In this document: one piece after another, positions 9,432-18,519 of the stretch
How positions within the stretch are numbered: the first letter of the stretch is position 1
Layout of the letters: every line of letters starts with the position of its first letter
From: Amaricoccus sp.
GTDB lineage: Bacteria; Pseudomonadota; Alphaproteobacteria; Rhodobacterales; Rhodobacteraceae
Length of the DNA stretch: 64,000 bases
Direction: 5' to 3'
NCBI RefSeq assembly: GCF_017993425.1
Contig: NZ_JAGOMQ010000010.1
Location: forward strand, 1-64,000
Notes under the pieces: model-generated
What the model was told of the DNA's origin: nothing
The model's input: only the letters and a program-made list of their open reading frames with translations
Database searches by the model: none
Program-made: the position numbers and the translations under genes

Positions 9432-10868
9432 ATGGCGGGCAACATCATGCTGAAGTTCGTCAGCGTGCCGAGGGACATGCCGAGCAAGCGCGGCGTGGCG
9501 GAGCGCCGCGAGGACTTCGACGAGATCTATCGCGAGTTCGCCGCGGCCAAGGCGGCCGAGCAGGCGAGCCGCTGCTCGCAGTGCGGCGTGCCCTACTGCC
9601 AGACGCATTGCCCCCTTCACAACAACATCCCCGACTGGCTGAAGCTGACTGCCGAGGGCCGGCTGCGCGAGGCCTACGAGATCAGCCAGGCCACCAACAC
9701 CTTCCCCGAGATCTGCGGCCGCATCTGTCCGCAGGACCGGCTCTGCGAGGGCAATTGCGTCATCGAGCAGTCCGGCCATGGCACGGTGACGATCGGCGCG
9801 GTGGAGAAGTACATCACCGACACCGCCTGGGAGGAGGGCTGGGTCCAGCCGATCCGCCCCCTGCGCGAGCGCACCGAGAGTGTCGGCGTCATCGGCGCCG
9901 GGCCCGGGGGGCTCGCCGCGGCGGACATGCTGCGCCGGGCCGGGGTGCAGGTGACCATCTACGACCGCTACGACCGGGCGGGCGGCCTCCTCACCTACGG
10001 CATCCCCGGCTTCAAGCTGGAGAAGGACGTGGTCCTGCGCCGCAACGAGCAGCTGACCGACGGCGGGGTGACGCTGCGGCTCAACTGCAACGTCGGCGAG
10101 GACATCGGCTTCGAGGACATCCGCGCCGCCCATGACGCGGTGGTGATCGCCACCGGCGTCTACAAGACCCGCGAGCTCGGCGGGCCGGGCTCCGGCCTCG
10201 CCGGGATCGTGCGGGCGATCGACTACCTGACCGCCTCGAACCGCAAGGGCTTCGGCGACGCGGTGCCGGAGTTCGACGACGGCACGCTCGACGCCGACGG
10301 CAAGCGGGTGGTGGTGATCGGCGGCGGCGACACGGCGATGGACTGCGTGCGCACCGCGATCCGCCAGGGCGCCGTCAGCGTGAAGTGCCTCTACCGCCGC
10401 GACCGCGCCAACATGCCGGGGTCGCAGCGCGAGGTGCAGAACGCCGAGGAGGAGGGCGTGGAGTTCCTGTGGCTGACGAACCCCCGCGGCTTCCTCGGCG
10501 ACGAGCGGGTGACCGGCGTCCGCGTCGCGCGGATGCGCCTCGGCGCGCCGGACGCGAGCGGCCGCCAGGCGCCGGAGGAGGTGCCGGACGCCGACTATAC
10601 CGAGCCGGCCGACCTCGTCGTCAAGGCGCTCGGCTTCGAGCCCGAGGAGCTGCCGACGCTCTGGGGCGCGCCGGAGCTGGCGGTGACGCGCTGGGGCACG
10701 GTCAAGGCCGACTTCGCCACCAAGGAGACGAGCCTCCCGGGCGTCTACGCGGTCGGCGACATCGTCCGCGGCGCGAGCCTCGTCGTCTGGGCGATCCGCG
10801 ACGGCCGCGACGCGGCGGAAAGCATCCTGCGCCGGCTCGACGGCGCGGCGCGCATCGCGGCGGAGTGA
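9432..10868 (+). CDS. gltD: Glutamate synthase [NADPH] small subunit
   Basis: 478 residues. GltD takes electrons from NADPH through FAD and two [4Fe-4S] clusters to the large subunit, which makes glutamate from glutamine and 2-oxoglutarate. Cluster cysteines are in CSQCGVPYCQTHC (about 50-62) and CGRICPQDRLCEGNC (about 96-110). FAD site GVIGAGPGGLAAADML follows at about 150, and an NADPH site VVVIGGGDTAMDC at about 295. I start at ATG 9432 because AGGAGGG (9418-9424) is well spaced before it; an ATG at 9411 lies upstream of that site. gltD precedes gltB, with a GFA gene between them. Confidence 0.96.
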   Translation: MAGNIMLKFVSVPRDMPSKRGVAERREDFDEIYREFAAAKAAEQASRCSQCGVPYCQTHCPLHNNIPDWLKLTAEGRLREAYEISQATNTFPEICGRICPQDRLCEGNCVIEQSGHGTVTIGAVEKYITDTAWEEGWVQPIRPLRERTESVGVIGAGPGGLAAADMLRRAGVQVTIYDRYDRAGGLLTYGIPGFKLEKDVVLRRNEQLTDGGVTLRLNCNVGEDIGFEDIRAAHDAVVIATGVYKTRELGGPGSGLAGIVRAIDYLTASNRKGFGDAVPEFDDGTLDADGKRVVVIGGGDTAMDCVRTAIRQGAVSVKCLYRRDRANMPGSQREVQNAEEEGVEFLWLTNPRGFLGDERVTGVRVARMRLGAPDASGRQAPEEVPDADYTEPADLVVKALGFEPEELPTLWGAPELAVTRWGTVKADFATKETSLPGVYAVGDIVRGASLVVWAIRDGRDAAESILRRLDGAARIAAE

Positions 10869-10873
10869 GGGGG

Positions 10874-11296
10874 ATGAAGGGCTCCTGCGTCTGCGGCGCC
10901 TGCCGGTTCGAGGTGGCCCTCGCGCCGGGGACGAAGTTCCACGCCTGCCACTGCGAGACCTGCCGGCGCTGGACCGGCTCGGTCAACTTCTCCGTCGAGG
11001 TCGCGCCCAACGCGATCCGCTTCGTCGAGGGCGCGCCGATCGCCGCCCGCCAGACCTCGGACTGGGCCGAGCGGACGTGGTGCGCGGAGTGCGGGTCGAA
11101 CCTCTTCTACCGGCTGACCGTCGGGCCGAAGGCCGGCTGGATGTATCTCGCGCTCGGGCTCCTCGACGAGCCGGGCGGGATCCCCTTCGGGGGCGAGATC
11201 TACATCGACCGCAAGCCCGACACCTACGACCTCGCCGGGGAGCATCCCCGGATGACCAAGGCCGAGACCGAAGCCCGCTTCGCCGCCTCGGCCTGA
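10874..11296 (+). CDS. GFA-family (CENP-V/GFA) zinc protein
   Basis: 140 residues. GFA domains bind zinc through cysteines; the founding member, S-(hydroxymethyl)glutathione synthase, speeds the glutathione-formaldehyde adduct reaction, though many family members have unproven roles. Cysteine pattern visible: GSCVCGACRF at the N-terminus, CHCETCRRW (about 30-38), and WCAECGSNLFY (about 73-83). The ATG at 10874 follows the gltD stop by only 5 bp, inside GTGAGGGGG, so it is co-translated with gltD. Its placement between gltD and gltB is unusual. Confidence 0.86.
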   Translation: MKGSCVCGACRFEVALAPGTKFHACHCETCRRWTGSVNFSVEVAPNAIRFVEGAPIAARQTSDWAERTWCAECGSNLFYRLTVGPKAGWMYLALGLLDEPGGIPFGGEIYIDRKPDTYDLAGEHPRMTKAETEARFAASA

Positions 11297-11349
11297 CCGT
11301 CGACCGCCACGCCCGGGCGTGAGAGCGCCCCCCGCCAGGAGACCTTGCC

Positions 11350-14300
11350 ATGACCACCTACGACGAAGCCTGGGTCCGGGAGCAGGAAGCCGCGCTGAAG
11401 CGCCTCGAGGCCGAGGGGCTCTACGCGGCCGACGAGGAGCGCGACAGCTGCGGCGTCGGCTTCGTCGTCGCCATCGACGGCAAGCCGCGCCGCGCGGTGG
11501 TGGAGAAGGGCATCCGCGCGCTCAGCGCCATCTGGCACCGCGGCGCGGTCGACGCCGACGGCAAGACCGGCGACGGCGCCGGCATCCACGTGCAGATCCC
11601 GAAGGCCTTCTTCGAGGAGCAGGTCCGCCGCACCGGCCACACGCCGCGCGCCGAGCGGCTGGCGGTCGGGCAGATCTTCCTGCCGCGGAACGACTTCGGG
11701 GCGCAGGAGGCCGCGCGGACCATCGTGGAGACCGAGGTCCTGCGCATGGGCCACTACATCTACGGCTGGCGGCACGTGCCGGTGGACATCTCCTGCCTCG
11801 GCGACAAGGCCAACGCCACGCGGCCGGAGATCGAGCAGATCCTGATCTCCAACGCCAAGGGCGTCGACGAGGAGACCTTCGAGCGCGAGCTCTACGTCAT
11901 CCGCCGCCGCATCGAGAAGGCGGGGGCGGGGATCCGCGACTTCTACCTCTGCTCGCTCTCCTGCCGGTCGGTGATCTACAAGGGCATGATGCTCGCCGAG
12001 GACGTGTCGGTGTTCTACCCCGACCTCCTCGACCCGCGCTTCGAGAGCGCGTTCGCGATCTACCACCAGCGCTATTCCACCAACACCTTTCCGCGCTGGT
12101 GGCTGGCGCAACCGTTCCGCATGCTCGCACATAACGGCGAGATCAACACCTTCAAGGGCAACGTGAACTGGATGCGGAGCCACGAGATCCGCATGTCCTC
12201 CGACTACTTCGGCGAGCTTGCCGAGGACATCAAGCCGATCATCCAGCCGAACGGCTCCGACAGCGCCGCGCTCGACAACGTCTTCGAGGTGCTGGTCCGG
12301 GCCGGCCGCGTCGCGCCGATGGCGAAGTCGATGCTGGTGCCCGAGGCCTGGTCGAAGCTCGCCACCAAGATGCCGCAGGCGTGGCAGGACATGTACGCCT
12401 ACTCGAACGCCGTGATGGAGCCCTGGGACGGCCCCGCCGCCCTCGCGATGACCGACGGGCGCTGGGTCTGCGGCGGACTCGACCGCAACGGGTTGCGGCC
12501 GATGCGCTACGTCGTCACCGGCGACGGCATCCTGATCGCCGGCTCCGAGGCGGGCATGGTCCCCGCCGACGAGATGACGGTCAAGGAGAAGGGCGCGCTC
12601 GGCCCCGGCCAGATGATCGGCGTCGACATGGGCTCGGGCCAGCTCTACCACGACGCCGAGATCAAGGACCTGATGTCCGCCGCCCAGCCCTTCGGCGAGT
12701 GGGTCGGCTCGATCGTCGACCTCGAGCAGATCACCGCCGACGCGCCCGAGCGCCCGGTCTACGAGGGCGCCGAGCTGCGCCGCCGGCAGGCCGCCGCCGG
12801 ATACACGATCGAGGAGCTGGAGGTCATCCTCCACGCCATGGCCGAGGACGGCAAGGAGGCCATCGGCTCGATGGGCGACGACACGCCGCCGGCGGTCCTG
12901 TCCGACCGCTACCGGCCGCTCAGCCACTACTTCCGCCAGAACTTCAGCCAGGTGACCAACCCGCCGATCGACTCGCTCCGCGAGCATCGGGTGATGTCGC
13001 TGAAGACCCGGTTCGGCAACCTCAAGAACGTCCTCGACGAGGACAACAGCCAGACCGAGATCCTCCAGCTCGAGAGCCCCTTCGTCTCGAACGCGCTCTT
13101 CGAGGGAATGCTGCGGCAGTTCGGCGATTCCGTCGTCGAGATCGACTGCACCTTCCCGGCGGGCGCCGACGACGGCGCGCTGCGCGACGGCCTCGCCCGC
13201 ATCCGCGCCGAGGCCGAGGAGGCGGTGCGCGCCGGGGCGAACCACATCGTGCTGACCGACCACCGGCAGGGCCCGGAGCGGGTCGCCATGCCGATGATCC
13301 TCGCGACCAGCGCCGTGCATTCCTGGCTGACCCGCAAGGGCCTCAGGACCTTCACCTCGGTCAACGTACGCTCGGCCGAGTGCATCGACCCGCACTACTT
13401 CGCGGTGCTGACCGGCTGCGGCGCCACCACCGTCAACGCCTATCTCGCCGAGGATTCCATCGCCGACCGCATCAACCGCGGCCTCGTCGAGGGCACCCTC
13501 ACCGAGGCGGTCGCGCGCTTCCGCACCGCCATCGACCAGGGCCTGCTCAAGGTCATGTCCAAGATGGGCATCTCGGTGGTCTCGTCCTATCGCGGCGGGC
13601 TGAACTTCGAGGCGATCGGCCTCTCCCGCGCGCTGGTCGCCGAGTACTTCCCCGGCATGGTCAGCCGCATCTCCGGCATCGGCGTCTCGGGCCTGCAGCG
13701 CCAGATCGAGCGCGCCCATGCCCGGGGCTTCGGCGCCGCCGAGAGCGTGCTGCCGATCGGCGGCTTCTACAAGGCGCGCCGCGCCGGCGAGACCCACGCC
13801 TGGGAAGCCCGGGCGATGCACATGCTCCAGGCCGCCTGCGACCGCGGCGACTACAAGCTCTGGAAGCAGTATTCCGCCGCCATGCAGGCCCGGCCGCCGA
13901 TCCAGCTGCGCGACCTGCTCGACTTCACCCCCAAGGTGAGCCCTGCGGCGCTCGAGGAGGTCGAGTCGATCACCGCGATCCGCAAGCGCTTCGTCACCCC
14001 CGGCATGTCGCTCGGCGCGCTCGGGCCGGAGGCGCACAAGACGCTCAACATCGCCATGAACCGCATCGGCGCGAAGTCCGACTCGGGCGAGGGCGGCGAG
14101 GACCCGGCGCATTTCCTGCCGATGCCGAACGGCGACAATGCGTCGGCCAAGATCAAGCAGGTCGCCTCGGGCCGCTTCGGCGTCACCGCCGAGTATCTCA
14201 ACCAGTGCGAGGAGCTCGAGATCAAGATCGCGCAGGGCGCGAAGCCCGGCGAGGGCGGCCAGCTGCCCGGCATCAAGGTCACCGAGCTGATCGCCCGGCT

Positions 14301-15873
14301 GCGGCATTCCACCCCCGGGGTGACGCTGATCTCGCCGCCGCCGCACCACGACATCTATTCGATCGAGGACCTCGCCCAGCTCATCTACGACCTCAAGCAG
14401 ATCAACCCCAAGGCCAAGGTCTGCGTGAAGCTGGTCAGCCAGTCCGGCGTCGGCACGATCGCGGCGGGCGTCGCCAAGGCGAAGGCCGACGTGATCCTGA
14501 TCGCCGGCCATAACGGCGGCACCGGCGCCTCGCCGGTGACCTCGATCAAGTATGCGGGCCTCCCCTGGGAGATGGGCCTCTCCGAGGCGCACCAGGTGCT
14601 GACGATCAACAACCTGCGCGACCGGGTGACGCTGCGCACCGACGGCGGGCTGCGGACGGGGCGCGACATCGTCATCGCGGCGATGCTCGGGGCCGAGGAG
14701 TTCGGCATCGGCACCGCGGCGCTGATCGCGATGGGCTGCATCATGGTGCGGCAGTGTCAGTCGAACACCTGCCCGGTCGGGGTCTGCACCCAGGACCCGC
14801 GGCTGCGCGAGAAGTTCACCGGCACGGCGGAGAAGGTGGTGAACCTGATCTCCTTCTACGCCGAGGAGGTGCGCGAGGTGCTGGCGAGCGTGGGCGCCCG
14901 CTCGATCGAGGAGGTGATCGGCCGCACCGACCTGCTGAAGCAGGTCAGCCGCGGGTCGGAGCATCTCGACGACCTCGACCTCAACCCGCTGCTGATCCAG
15001 GTGCAGAGCGGCGGCGCGCCGCTCGACCGGCGCCGGCCGCGCCAGGTCGTGCCCGACACGCTCGACGCGCGCATCGTCCAGGACGCCGAGCCGTTCTTCA
15101 AGGACGGCGAGAAGATGCAGCTCAGCTATACGGTGCAGAACACCCTGCGCTCGATCGGCACCCGGGTGTCCAGCCACATCGTCAAGCGGTTCGGCATGAA
15201 CAATGGTCTCCAGCCCGACCACCTGACGATCAAGCTTGCCGGGTCCGCCGGCCAGTCGCTCGGGGCCTTCGCGGCGCCCGGCCTCAAGATCGAGGTGCAG
15301 GGCGAGGCGAACGACTATGTCGGCAAGGGCCTGTCGGGCGCCACCATCGTGGTGCGCCCGCCGCTCGGCTCGCCGCTGACGCCGCACGAGAACGCCATCA
15401 TCGGCAACACGGTGCTCTACGGCGCGACCGCCGGCTCGCTCTTCGCCTCAGGGCGGGCGGGCGAGCGGTTCTGCGTCCGCAACTCGGGCGCCGAGGTGGT
15501 CGTCGAGGGCTGCGGCTCCAACGGCTGCGAATACATGACGGGCGGCGTCGCGGTGATCCTCGGCCGGATCGGCGACAACTTCGCCGCCGGCATGACCGGG
15601 GGCATGGCCTTCCTCTACGACCCGGAGAACGAGCTCGGCCTGCGCCTGAACGGCGAGACCGTGATCGCAGTGCCGGTGCGGGCCCAGGCCTGGGAGGACC
15701 TCCTGCACGGCATGATCTCCCGCCACGGCGCCGAGACCGGCAGCCCGCTCGCCGCCGAGATCCTGCGCAACTGGGACGAGGCGCTGCCGCGCTTCGTGCA
15801 GATCGTGCCGAAGGAGATGCTGAGCCGCCTCGCCCATCCGCTCGCCGACGAGCCGGCCGAGGCGCGGGCCTGA
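11350..15873 (+). CDS. gltB: Glutamate synthase large subunit
   Basis: 1,507 residues, the full length. Cys34 (DSCGVGF) should become the N-terminal nucleophile of the type II glutamine amidotransferase domain after removal of a 33-residue propeptide. Next come the central domain, the FMN-binding TIM barrel with the synthase site (GHNGGTGASP), and the [3Fe-4S] cluster cysteines in CIMVRQCQSNTCPVGVC (about 1130-1150). The C-terminal beta-helix is marked by repeated Gly-rich turns (GYGCGSNG-like, GGVAVILG). It works with GltD in ammonium assimilation. ATG 11350 is preceded by CAGGAGACC. The 54-bp gap to the GFA gene has no terminator, so gltD-gfa-gltB is probably one operon. Confidence 0.97.
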   Translation: MTTYDEAWVREQEAALKRLEAEGLYAADEERDSCGVGFVVAIDGKPRRAVVEKGIRALSAIWHRGAVDADGKTGDGAGIHVQIPKAFFEEQVRRTGHTPRAERLAVGQIFLPRNDFGAQEAARTIVETEVLRMGHYIYGWRHVPVDISCLGDKANATRPEIEQILISNAKGVDEETFERELYVIRRRIEKAGAGIRDFYLCSLSCRSVIYKGMMLAEDVSVFYPDLLDPRFESAFAIYHQRYSTNTFPRWWLAQPFRMLAHNGEINTFKGNVNWMRSHEIRMSSDYFGELAEDIKPIIQPNGSDSAALDNVFEVLVRAGRVAPMAKSMLVPEAWSKLATKMPQAWQDMYAYSNAVMEPWDGPAALAMTDGRWVCGGLDRNGLRPMRYVVTGDGILIAGSEAGMVPADEMTVKEKGALGPGQMIGVDMGSGQLYHDAEIKDLMSAAQPFGEWVGSIVDLEQITADAPERPVYEGAELRRRQAAAGYTIEELEVILHAMAEDGKEAIGSMGDDTPPAVLSDRYRPLSHYFRQNFSQVTNPPIDSLREHRVMSLKTRFGNLKNVLDEDNSQTEILQLESPFVSNALFEGMLRQFGDSVVEIDCTFPAGADDGALRDGLARIRAEAEEAVRAGANHIVLTDHRQGPERVAMPMILATSAVHSWLTRKGLRTFTSVNVRSAECIDPHYFAVLTGCGATTVNAYLAEDSIADRINRGLVEGTLTEAVARFRTAIDQGLLKVMSKMGISVVSSYRGGLNFEAIGLSRALVAEYFPGMVSRISGIGVSGLQRQIERAHARGFGAAESVLPIGGFYKARRAGETHAWEARAMHMLQAACDRGDYKLWKQYSAAMQARPPIQLRDLLDFTPKVSPAALEEVESITAIRKRFVTPGMSLGALGPEAHKTLNIAMNRIGAKSDSGEGGEDPAHFLPMPNGDNASAKIKQVASGRFGVTAEYLNQCEELEIKIAQGAKPGEGGQLPGIKVTELIARLRHSTPGVTLISPPPHHDIYSIEDLAQLIYDLKQINPKAKVCVKLVSQSGVGTIAAGVAKAKADVILIAGHNGGTGASPVTSIKYAGLPWEMGLSEAHQVLTINNLRDRVTLRTDGGLRTGRDIVIAAMLGAEEFGIGTAALIAMGCIMVRQCQSNTCPVGVCTQDPRLREKFTGTAEKVVNLISFYAEEVREVLASVGARSIEEVIGRTDLLKQVSRGSEHLDDLDLNPLLIQVQSGGAPLDRRRPRQVVPDTLDARIVQDAEPFFKDGEKMQLSYTVQNTLRSIGTRVSSHIVKRFGMNNGLQPDHLTIKLAGSAGQSLGAFAAPGLKIEVQGEANDYVGKGLSGATIVVRPPLGSPLTPHENAIIGNTVLYGATAGSLFASGRAGERFCVRNSGAEVVVEGCGSNGCEYMTGGVAVILGRIGDNFAAGMTGGMAFLYDPENELGLRLNGETVIAVPVRAQAWEDLLHGMISRHGAETGSPLAAEILRNWDEALPRFVQIVPKEMLSRLAHPLADEPAEARA

Positions 15874-15911
15874 CCTTGCCGGGGGCGGCTGCGGCTGCCC
15901 CCGCTTTCGCC

Positions 15912-16397
15912 ATGCCGACCGAGAGCTTCCTCCTCGCGCCGTCCGGGGCGATCCCGAACCACCGCCGCTTCCCCGTGCTCCTGCACCGGGGCGTGGTTCC
16001 GGGCGGCGGCGCGGCGGCGATCGAGGCGGTCTTCGCCGCCAACGGCTGGCCGCCGCAGTGGCGCGACGGCGTCTTCGATTTCGATCACTTCCACAGCGAG
16101 GGCCACGAGGCGCTCGGCGTCGCCACAGGCTCGGCCCGCCTGCGCCTCGGCGGCCCGGGCGGCCGCGAGGTGACGGTCGCCGCGGGCGACGTCGTGGTCC
16201 TGCCCGCCGGCACGGGCCATCGCCGCCTCGCGGCCAGCGGCGACTTCCTCGTCGTCGGCGCCTACCCGCCGGGCCAGCGCGCCGACATCCTGCGCGGCCC
16301 CGCCAGCCCGACCCAGGCCGCCCGCATCCGCGCCCTCCCGGCCCCGGCGCGCGACCCCGCCGGCGTCGCTGAAGGCGTCCCGACGCTCTGGCGCTGA
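15912..16397 (+). CDS. YjlB-type cupin protein
   Basis: 161 residues, single cupin barrel. Family marks: PNHRRFPVLLHRGVV near the N-terminus, the first metal-site motif FDHFHSEGHEALGVATG (His-x-His and a Glu/His), and the second AGDVVVLPAGTGHRRL, ending in FLVVGAYPPGQ. It resembles Bacillus YjlB and its proteobacterial relatives, whose substrate is unknown. ATG 15912 sits 39 bp after the gltB stop. A GC-rich stem GGGGGC/GCCCCC (15881-15902) lies in this gap and could slow read-through. Cofactor and substrate cannot be assigned. Confidence 0.8.
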   Translation: MPTESFLLAPSGAIPNHRRFPVLLHRGVVPGGGAAAIEAVFAANGWPPQWRDGVFDFDHFHSEGHEALGVATGSARLRLGGPGGREVTVAAGDVVVLPAGTGHRRLAASGDFLVVGAYPPGQRADILRGPASPTQAARIRALPAPARDPAGVAEGVPTLWR

Positions 16398-16443
16398 GTC
16401 CGGCCCAAGAGGCGGGCCGGGCCCTCGGGCGAGCAACCTCGTC

Positions 16444-17193
16444 CTACGACCGGCGGCGCCGGAAGCGGACGCCGGCGAGCGTCACGACGCCCGCTGCGAG
16501 GAACGGAAGGGCCGGCGGAAGCGGCACCGGCGCCGCCGACGGCGCGATCTCGATGGCCGTCGTGTCGACATCGAGATGCACCCAGCGTTGCCGCTGGCAA
16601 TAATCGAGCCGAATGAAGGTGCAGTCCATGAGACGCAGGTCCATGGCGCCCGTCGCCACCGTCCGGGCCATGCTGACGTCGAAAGCGCTGGGGATCAAAG
16701 AACTGTAGGCCCAGCCATCGACCAACGCTCTCATGATCGTCTTGCCCAGCACCGGTTTCGCGCGGATGACGCCCCAGTCCGACTCGATGGCGGCGCCGAG
16801 AAACTTGTACCGATCCACCCGAGCCACGGCCGTCGACTGCTTCACGCCGACCTTCTGCGTCACGCCCGCGACTGTCACGCTGGTCGCGAGCCCCGGCGAG
16901 CGATCACGCGTGATCTTGCCTCCGATCAGGCGGTCCGTCGCCCCGTCCTGACGATGTCCCACGGTTGAGTCGTATATCACCTCGTACCGAACGTCCGCGC
17001 CGAGGAGATCCTGCCCGAACATGTAGGAGCCATCGTTCCACCCCTCTTCGTTGGTGACGACGTTGCTCACCGTTCCCCAGTAGGTGAGCTTCATGATCGC
17101 GGCCCGCGCAGGCGCGCCGGCGAAAGCCAGCAGGGCCAGAAAGAGAATGCAACGCACTATCACCCATCCCCAATTTGACGCTTTCGTGAGCAT
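16444..17193 (-). CDS. VPLPA-CTERM exported protein
   Basis: 249 residues. The N-terminus IVRCILFLALLAFAGAPARA is a signal peptide, with cleavage expected before AIMKLTYWG. The last 26 residues hold the sorting signal: VPLPPALPFLAAG, a hydrophobic helix, then RFRRRRS. In Rhodobacteraceae such VPLPA-CTERM proteins are thought to be processed by an exosortase and exported to the envelope or matrix. The middle (about 30-220) has no recognised domain. Start at ATG 17193; the ribosome site is poor. GC content is visibly lower than in the neighbours, which suggests acquisition or relaxed selection. No exosortase gene is in the window. Confidence 0.8.
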   Translation of the reverse strand: MLTKASNWGWVIVRCILFLALLAFAGAPARAAIMKLTYWGTVSNVVTNEEGWNDGSYMFGQDLLGADVRYEVIYDSTVGHRQDGATDRLIGGKITRDRSPGLATSVTVAGVTQKVGVKQSTAVARVDRYKFLGAAIESDWGVIRAKPVLGKTIMRALVDGWAYSSLIPSAFDVSMARTVATGAMDLRLMDCTFIRLDYCQRQRWVHLDVDTTAIEIAPSAAPVPLPPALPFLAAGVVTLAGVRFRRRRS

Positions 17194-17271
17194 ATCGTGA
17201 GCGCCATGCGCGACGAGGTCAACGCCCTGCCGCTCGCGCGTTAACCATTCCTTCAGAATTTCTCCGCCCCC

Positions 17272-17511
17272 GTGCGAAGAAACCCCCGCCTCGCCCGTTG
17301 TCGGTTCGAACGACGCATCGTCCGCCGAATTCGAGGAGTACCGGAGGGCTCGCTCGGGGCGCTGACCGCGGTCCTCGACGGCGAGATGCACCTCAACCCG
17401 GACACCGTCGCGCCCGAGAAGCCGGCGCCGCTGCCCGCCGCCGCGCCGCTCCTGCTCGCCGGCCTCGGCGCCCTCGGGCTGGCCCGCCGCCGCCGGCGCA
17501 GGGCCGCCTGA
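17272..17511 (+). pseudogene. Relic of a VPLPA-CTERM protein
   Basis: Only the 3' end of a sorted protein is left. The frame ends PEGSLGALTAVLDGEMH, then KPAPLPAAAPLLLAGLG and ALGLARRRRRRAA, a typical sorting tail with a hydrophobic helix and arginine cluster. Upstream, the protein-like reading continues in another frame (EETPASPVVGSNDASSAEFEEY, positions from about 17276), so there is a frameshift near 17340, and no signal peptide remains. I see no intact start. It lies head to head with a complete VPLPA-CTERM gene, suggesting an older locus that decayed. Confidence 0.6.
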
Positions 17512-17542
17512 CCTCAAAGGCCCGCCAGGCCAGGATTCAGGG

Positions 17543-17570
17543 CCGCCGTCCTCCCGGACGGCGGTCCTTT
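17543..17570 (+). terminator. Rho-independent terminator
   Basis: A perfect 9-bp stem CCGCCGTCC (17543-17551) and GGACGGCGG (17556-17564) around the tetraloop TCCC is followed by TCCTTT. It lies 31 bp after the stop of the VPLPA-CTERM relic and before the next plus-strand gene, so it probably once ended the relic's transcript. Confidence 0.65.
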
Positions 17571-17616
17571 CGCGTCCCGCCCGCGCCCTCTATCCTCGGC
17601 CCGGGAGGATCCGCCG

Positions 17617-17925
17617 ATGAAAACCGACCTCGAGGCCAGCCTCGCCGCCGACACGCCGCCCGCCGGGATGACCCCGGCGCTGGAGGCGCTGTGGTGGTTG
17701 CGCAAGGGCGGGTTCAGGACCGGGCCGGAATGGGAGAAGGCGCACGAGATCTGCCAGTCGCGGGAGGGCGACCACGCCCACGACCTCGTCCACGCGCTGG
17801 CGCACTGGATCGAGGGCGACCGCGGCAATTCCGACTACTGGTATCGCCGCGCCGGCGAGCGCCGCTTCAGCGACGACGCGGCGCAGGAATGGACCCGCCT
17901 CGTCGAGAAGATCGGCCCCGCCTGA
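17617..17925 (+). CDS. Conserved hypothetical protein, 102 aa
   Basis: 102 residues, soluble, no signal peptide and no membrane helix. It is rich in Trp, His and charged residues: EALWWLRKGGF, EWEKAHEICQSREGDHAHDLVHALAHWIEGD, given here as EWEKAHEICQSREGD and HAHDLVHALAHWIEGD, then NSDYWYRRAGERRF. This layout (WLRKGG, AHEICQ, HALAHWIEGD, YWYRRAG) recurs in a small family common in proteobacteria whose role is not known to me. The two closely spaced His clusters might bind a metal. ATG 17617 follows GGGAGGATCCGCCG. It is flanked by a terminator upstream and a convergent pseudogene. Confidence 0.75.
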   Translation: MKTDLEASLAADTPPAGMTPALEALWWLRKGGFRTGPEWEKAHEICQSREGDHAHDLVHALAHWIEGDRGNSDYWYRRAGERRFSDDAAQEWTRLVEKIGPA

Positions 17926-17943
17926 GCCCGAGCGGCCCCGCCG

Positions 17944-18422
17944 TCAGCCCCGCGCGCGACGCTCCAGCTCGCGCGCGATCCCCTCGCGCCCTCGCGCCAT
18001 CGCCCAGCGGTGGTTCCACGCGAAGAGCGCCGCGAGGAGCCGCGACAGCCGCCGGAGCGACGGCCTCGCCGCCGCGACGCGCCAGTCGTAGCGCGCCACG
18101 GTTGCGCCGCCGTCCCGCCGGAGCCGCCACTCGCCGCGCCCGACCAGATCGCCCTCGGCCGCGATCGCCCAGCCCAGCGGGCGGTCGTTCTCGACCAGCG
18201 TGGCGATCCAGCGCAGCCGGTAGGGCAGGAATCCCCGCGTCAACAGAAGCAACCGCCGGCCGACGCCGTCGGGCCCGCCGGGATCGAGTTCCTCTACGGC
18301 GAGATAGACCTCCGGCCACCAGTCCGGAAACCCTCCGGCGCCAGGAGCACATCCGCCACCGCCTCGACGTTGGCGTCGAGGCGCCATTCGCTGACGAGAT
18401 GGAACTCCGCAGCCCCCGCCAT
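17944..18422 (-). pseudogene. SRPBCC (polyketide cyclase-like) gene with one frameshift
   Basis: From ATG 18422 the reading MAGAAEFHLVSEWRLDANVEAVADVLLAPEGF (given as MAGAAEFHLVSEWRLD and ANVEAVADVLLAPEGF) is the usual SRPBCC start. The frame must then change to continue PDWWPEVYLAVEELDPGG and the rest to the stop at 17944. The break is near 18331, where GGTTTCCGGAC has one C fewer than needed for GF-PDWW. Rejoined, the protein has about 158 residues and the family's helix-grip pattern, with a C-terminal helix FAWNHRWAMARGREG. The lesion could be a real mutation or a sequencing error; everything else in the gene looks well kept. Confidence 0.7.
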
Positions 18423-18489
18423 CGCCTCAGCCCCGCCAGCGGGGCGCCAAGACCCGCGCCCTCGCCGCCTTCGAGGATAGCAGCGGCCC

Positions 18490-18512
18490 CGCCCGGCGCA
18501 AACCGCCGGGCG
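18490..18512. terminator. GC-rich stem-loop after the FMN reductase
   Basis: A 9-bp perfect stem CGCCCGGCG (18490-18498) and CGCCGGGCG (18504-18512) with loop CAAAC lies 7 bp past the stop of the minus-strand reductase gene. There is no T-tract, so as an intrinsic terminator it would be weak. Confidence 0.4.
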
Positions 18513-18519
18513 GGCGCCC

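Noticed and set aside
11224..15387. 1,387-codon open frame on the minus strand opposite gltB
   Set aside because: It is the shadow of a high-GC gene: the translation is His/Asp/Arg-rich and without domains, while gltB has all expected motifs.
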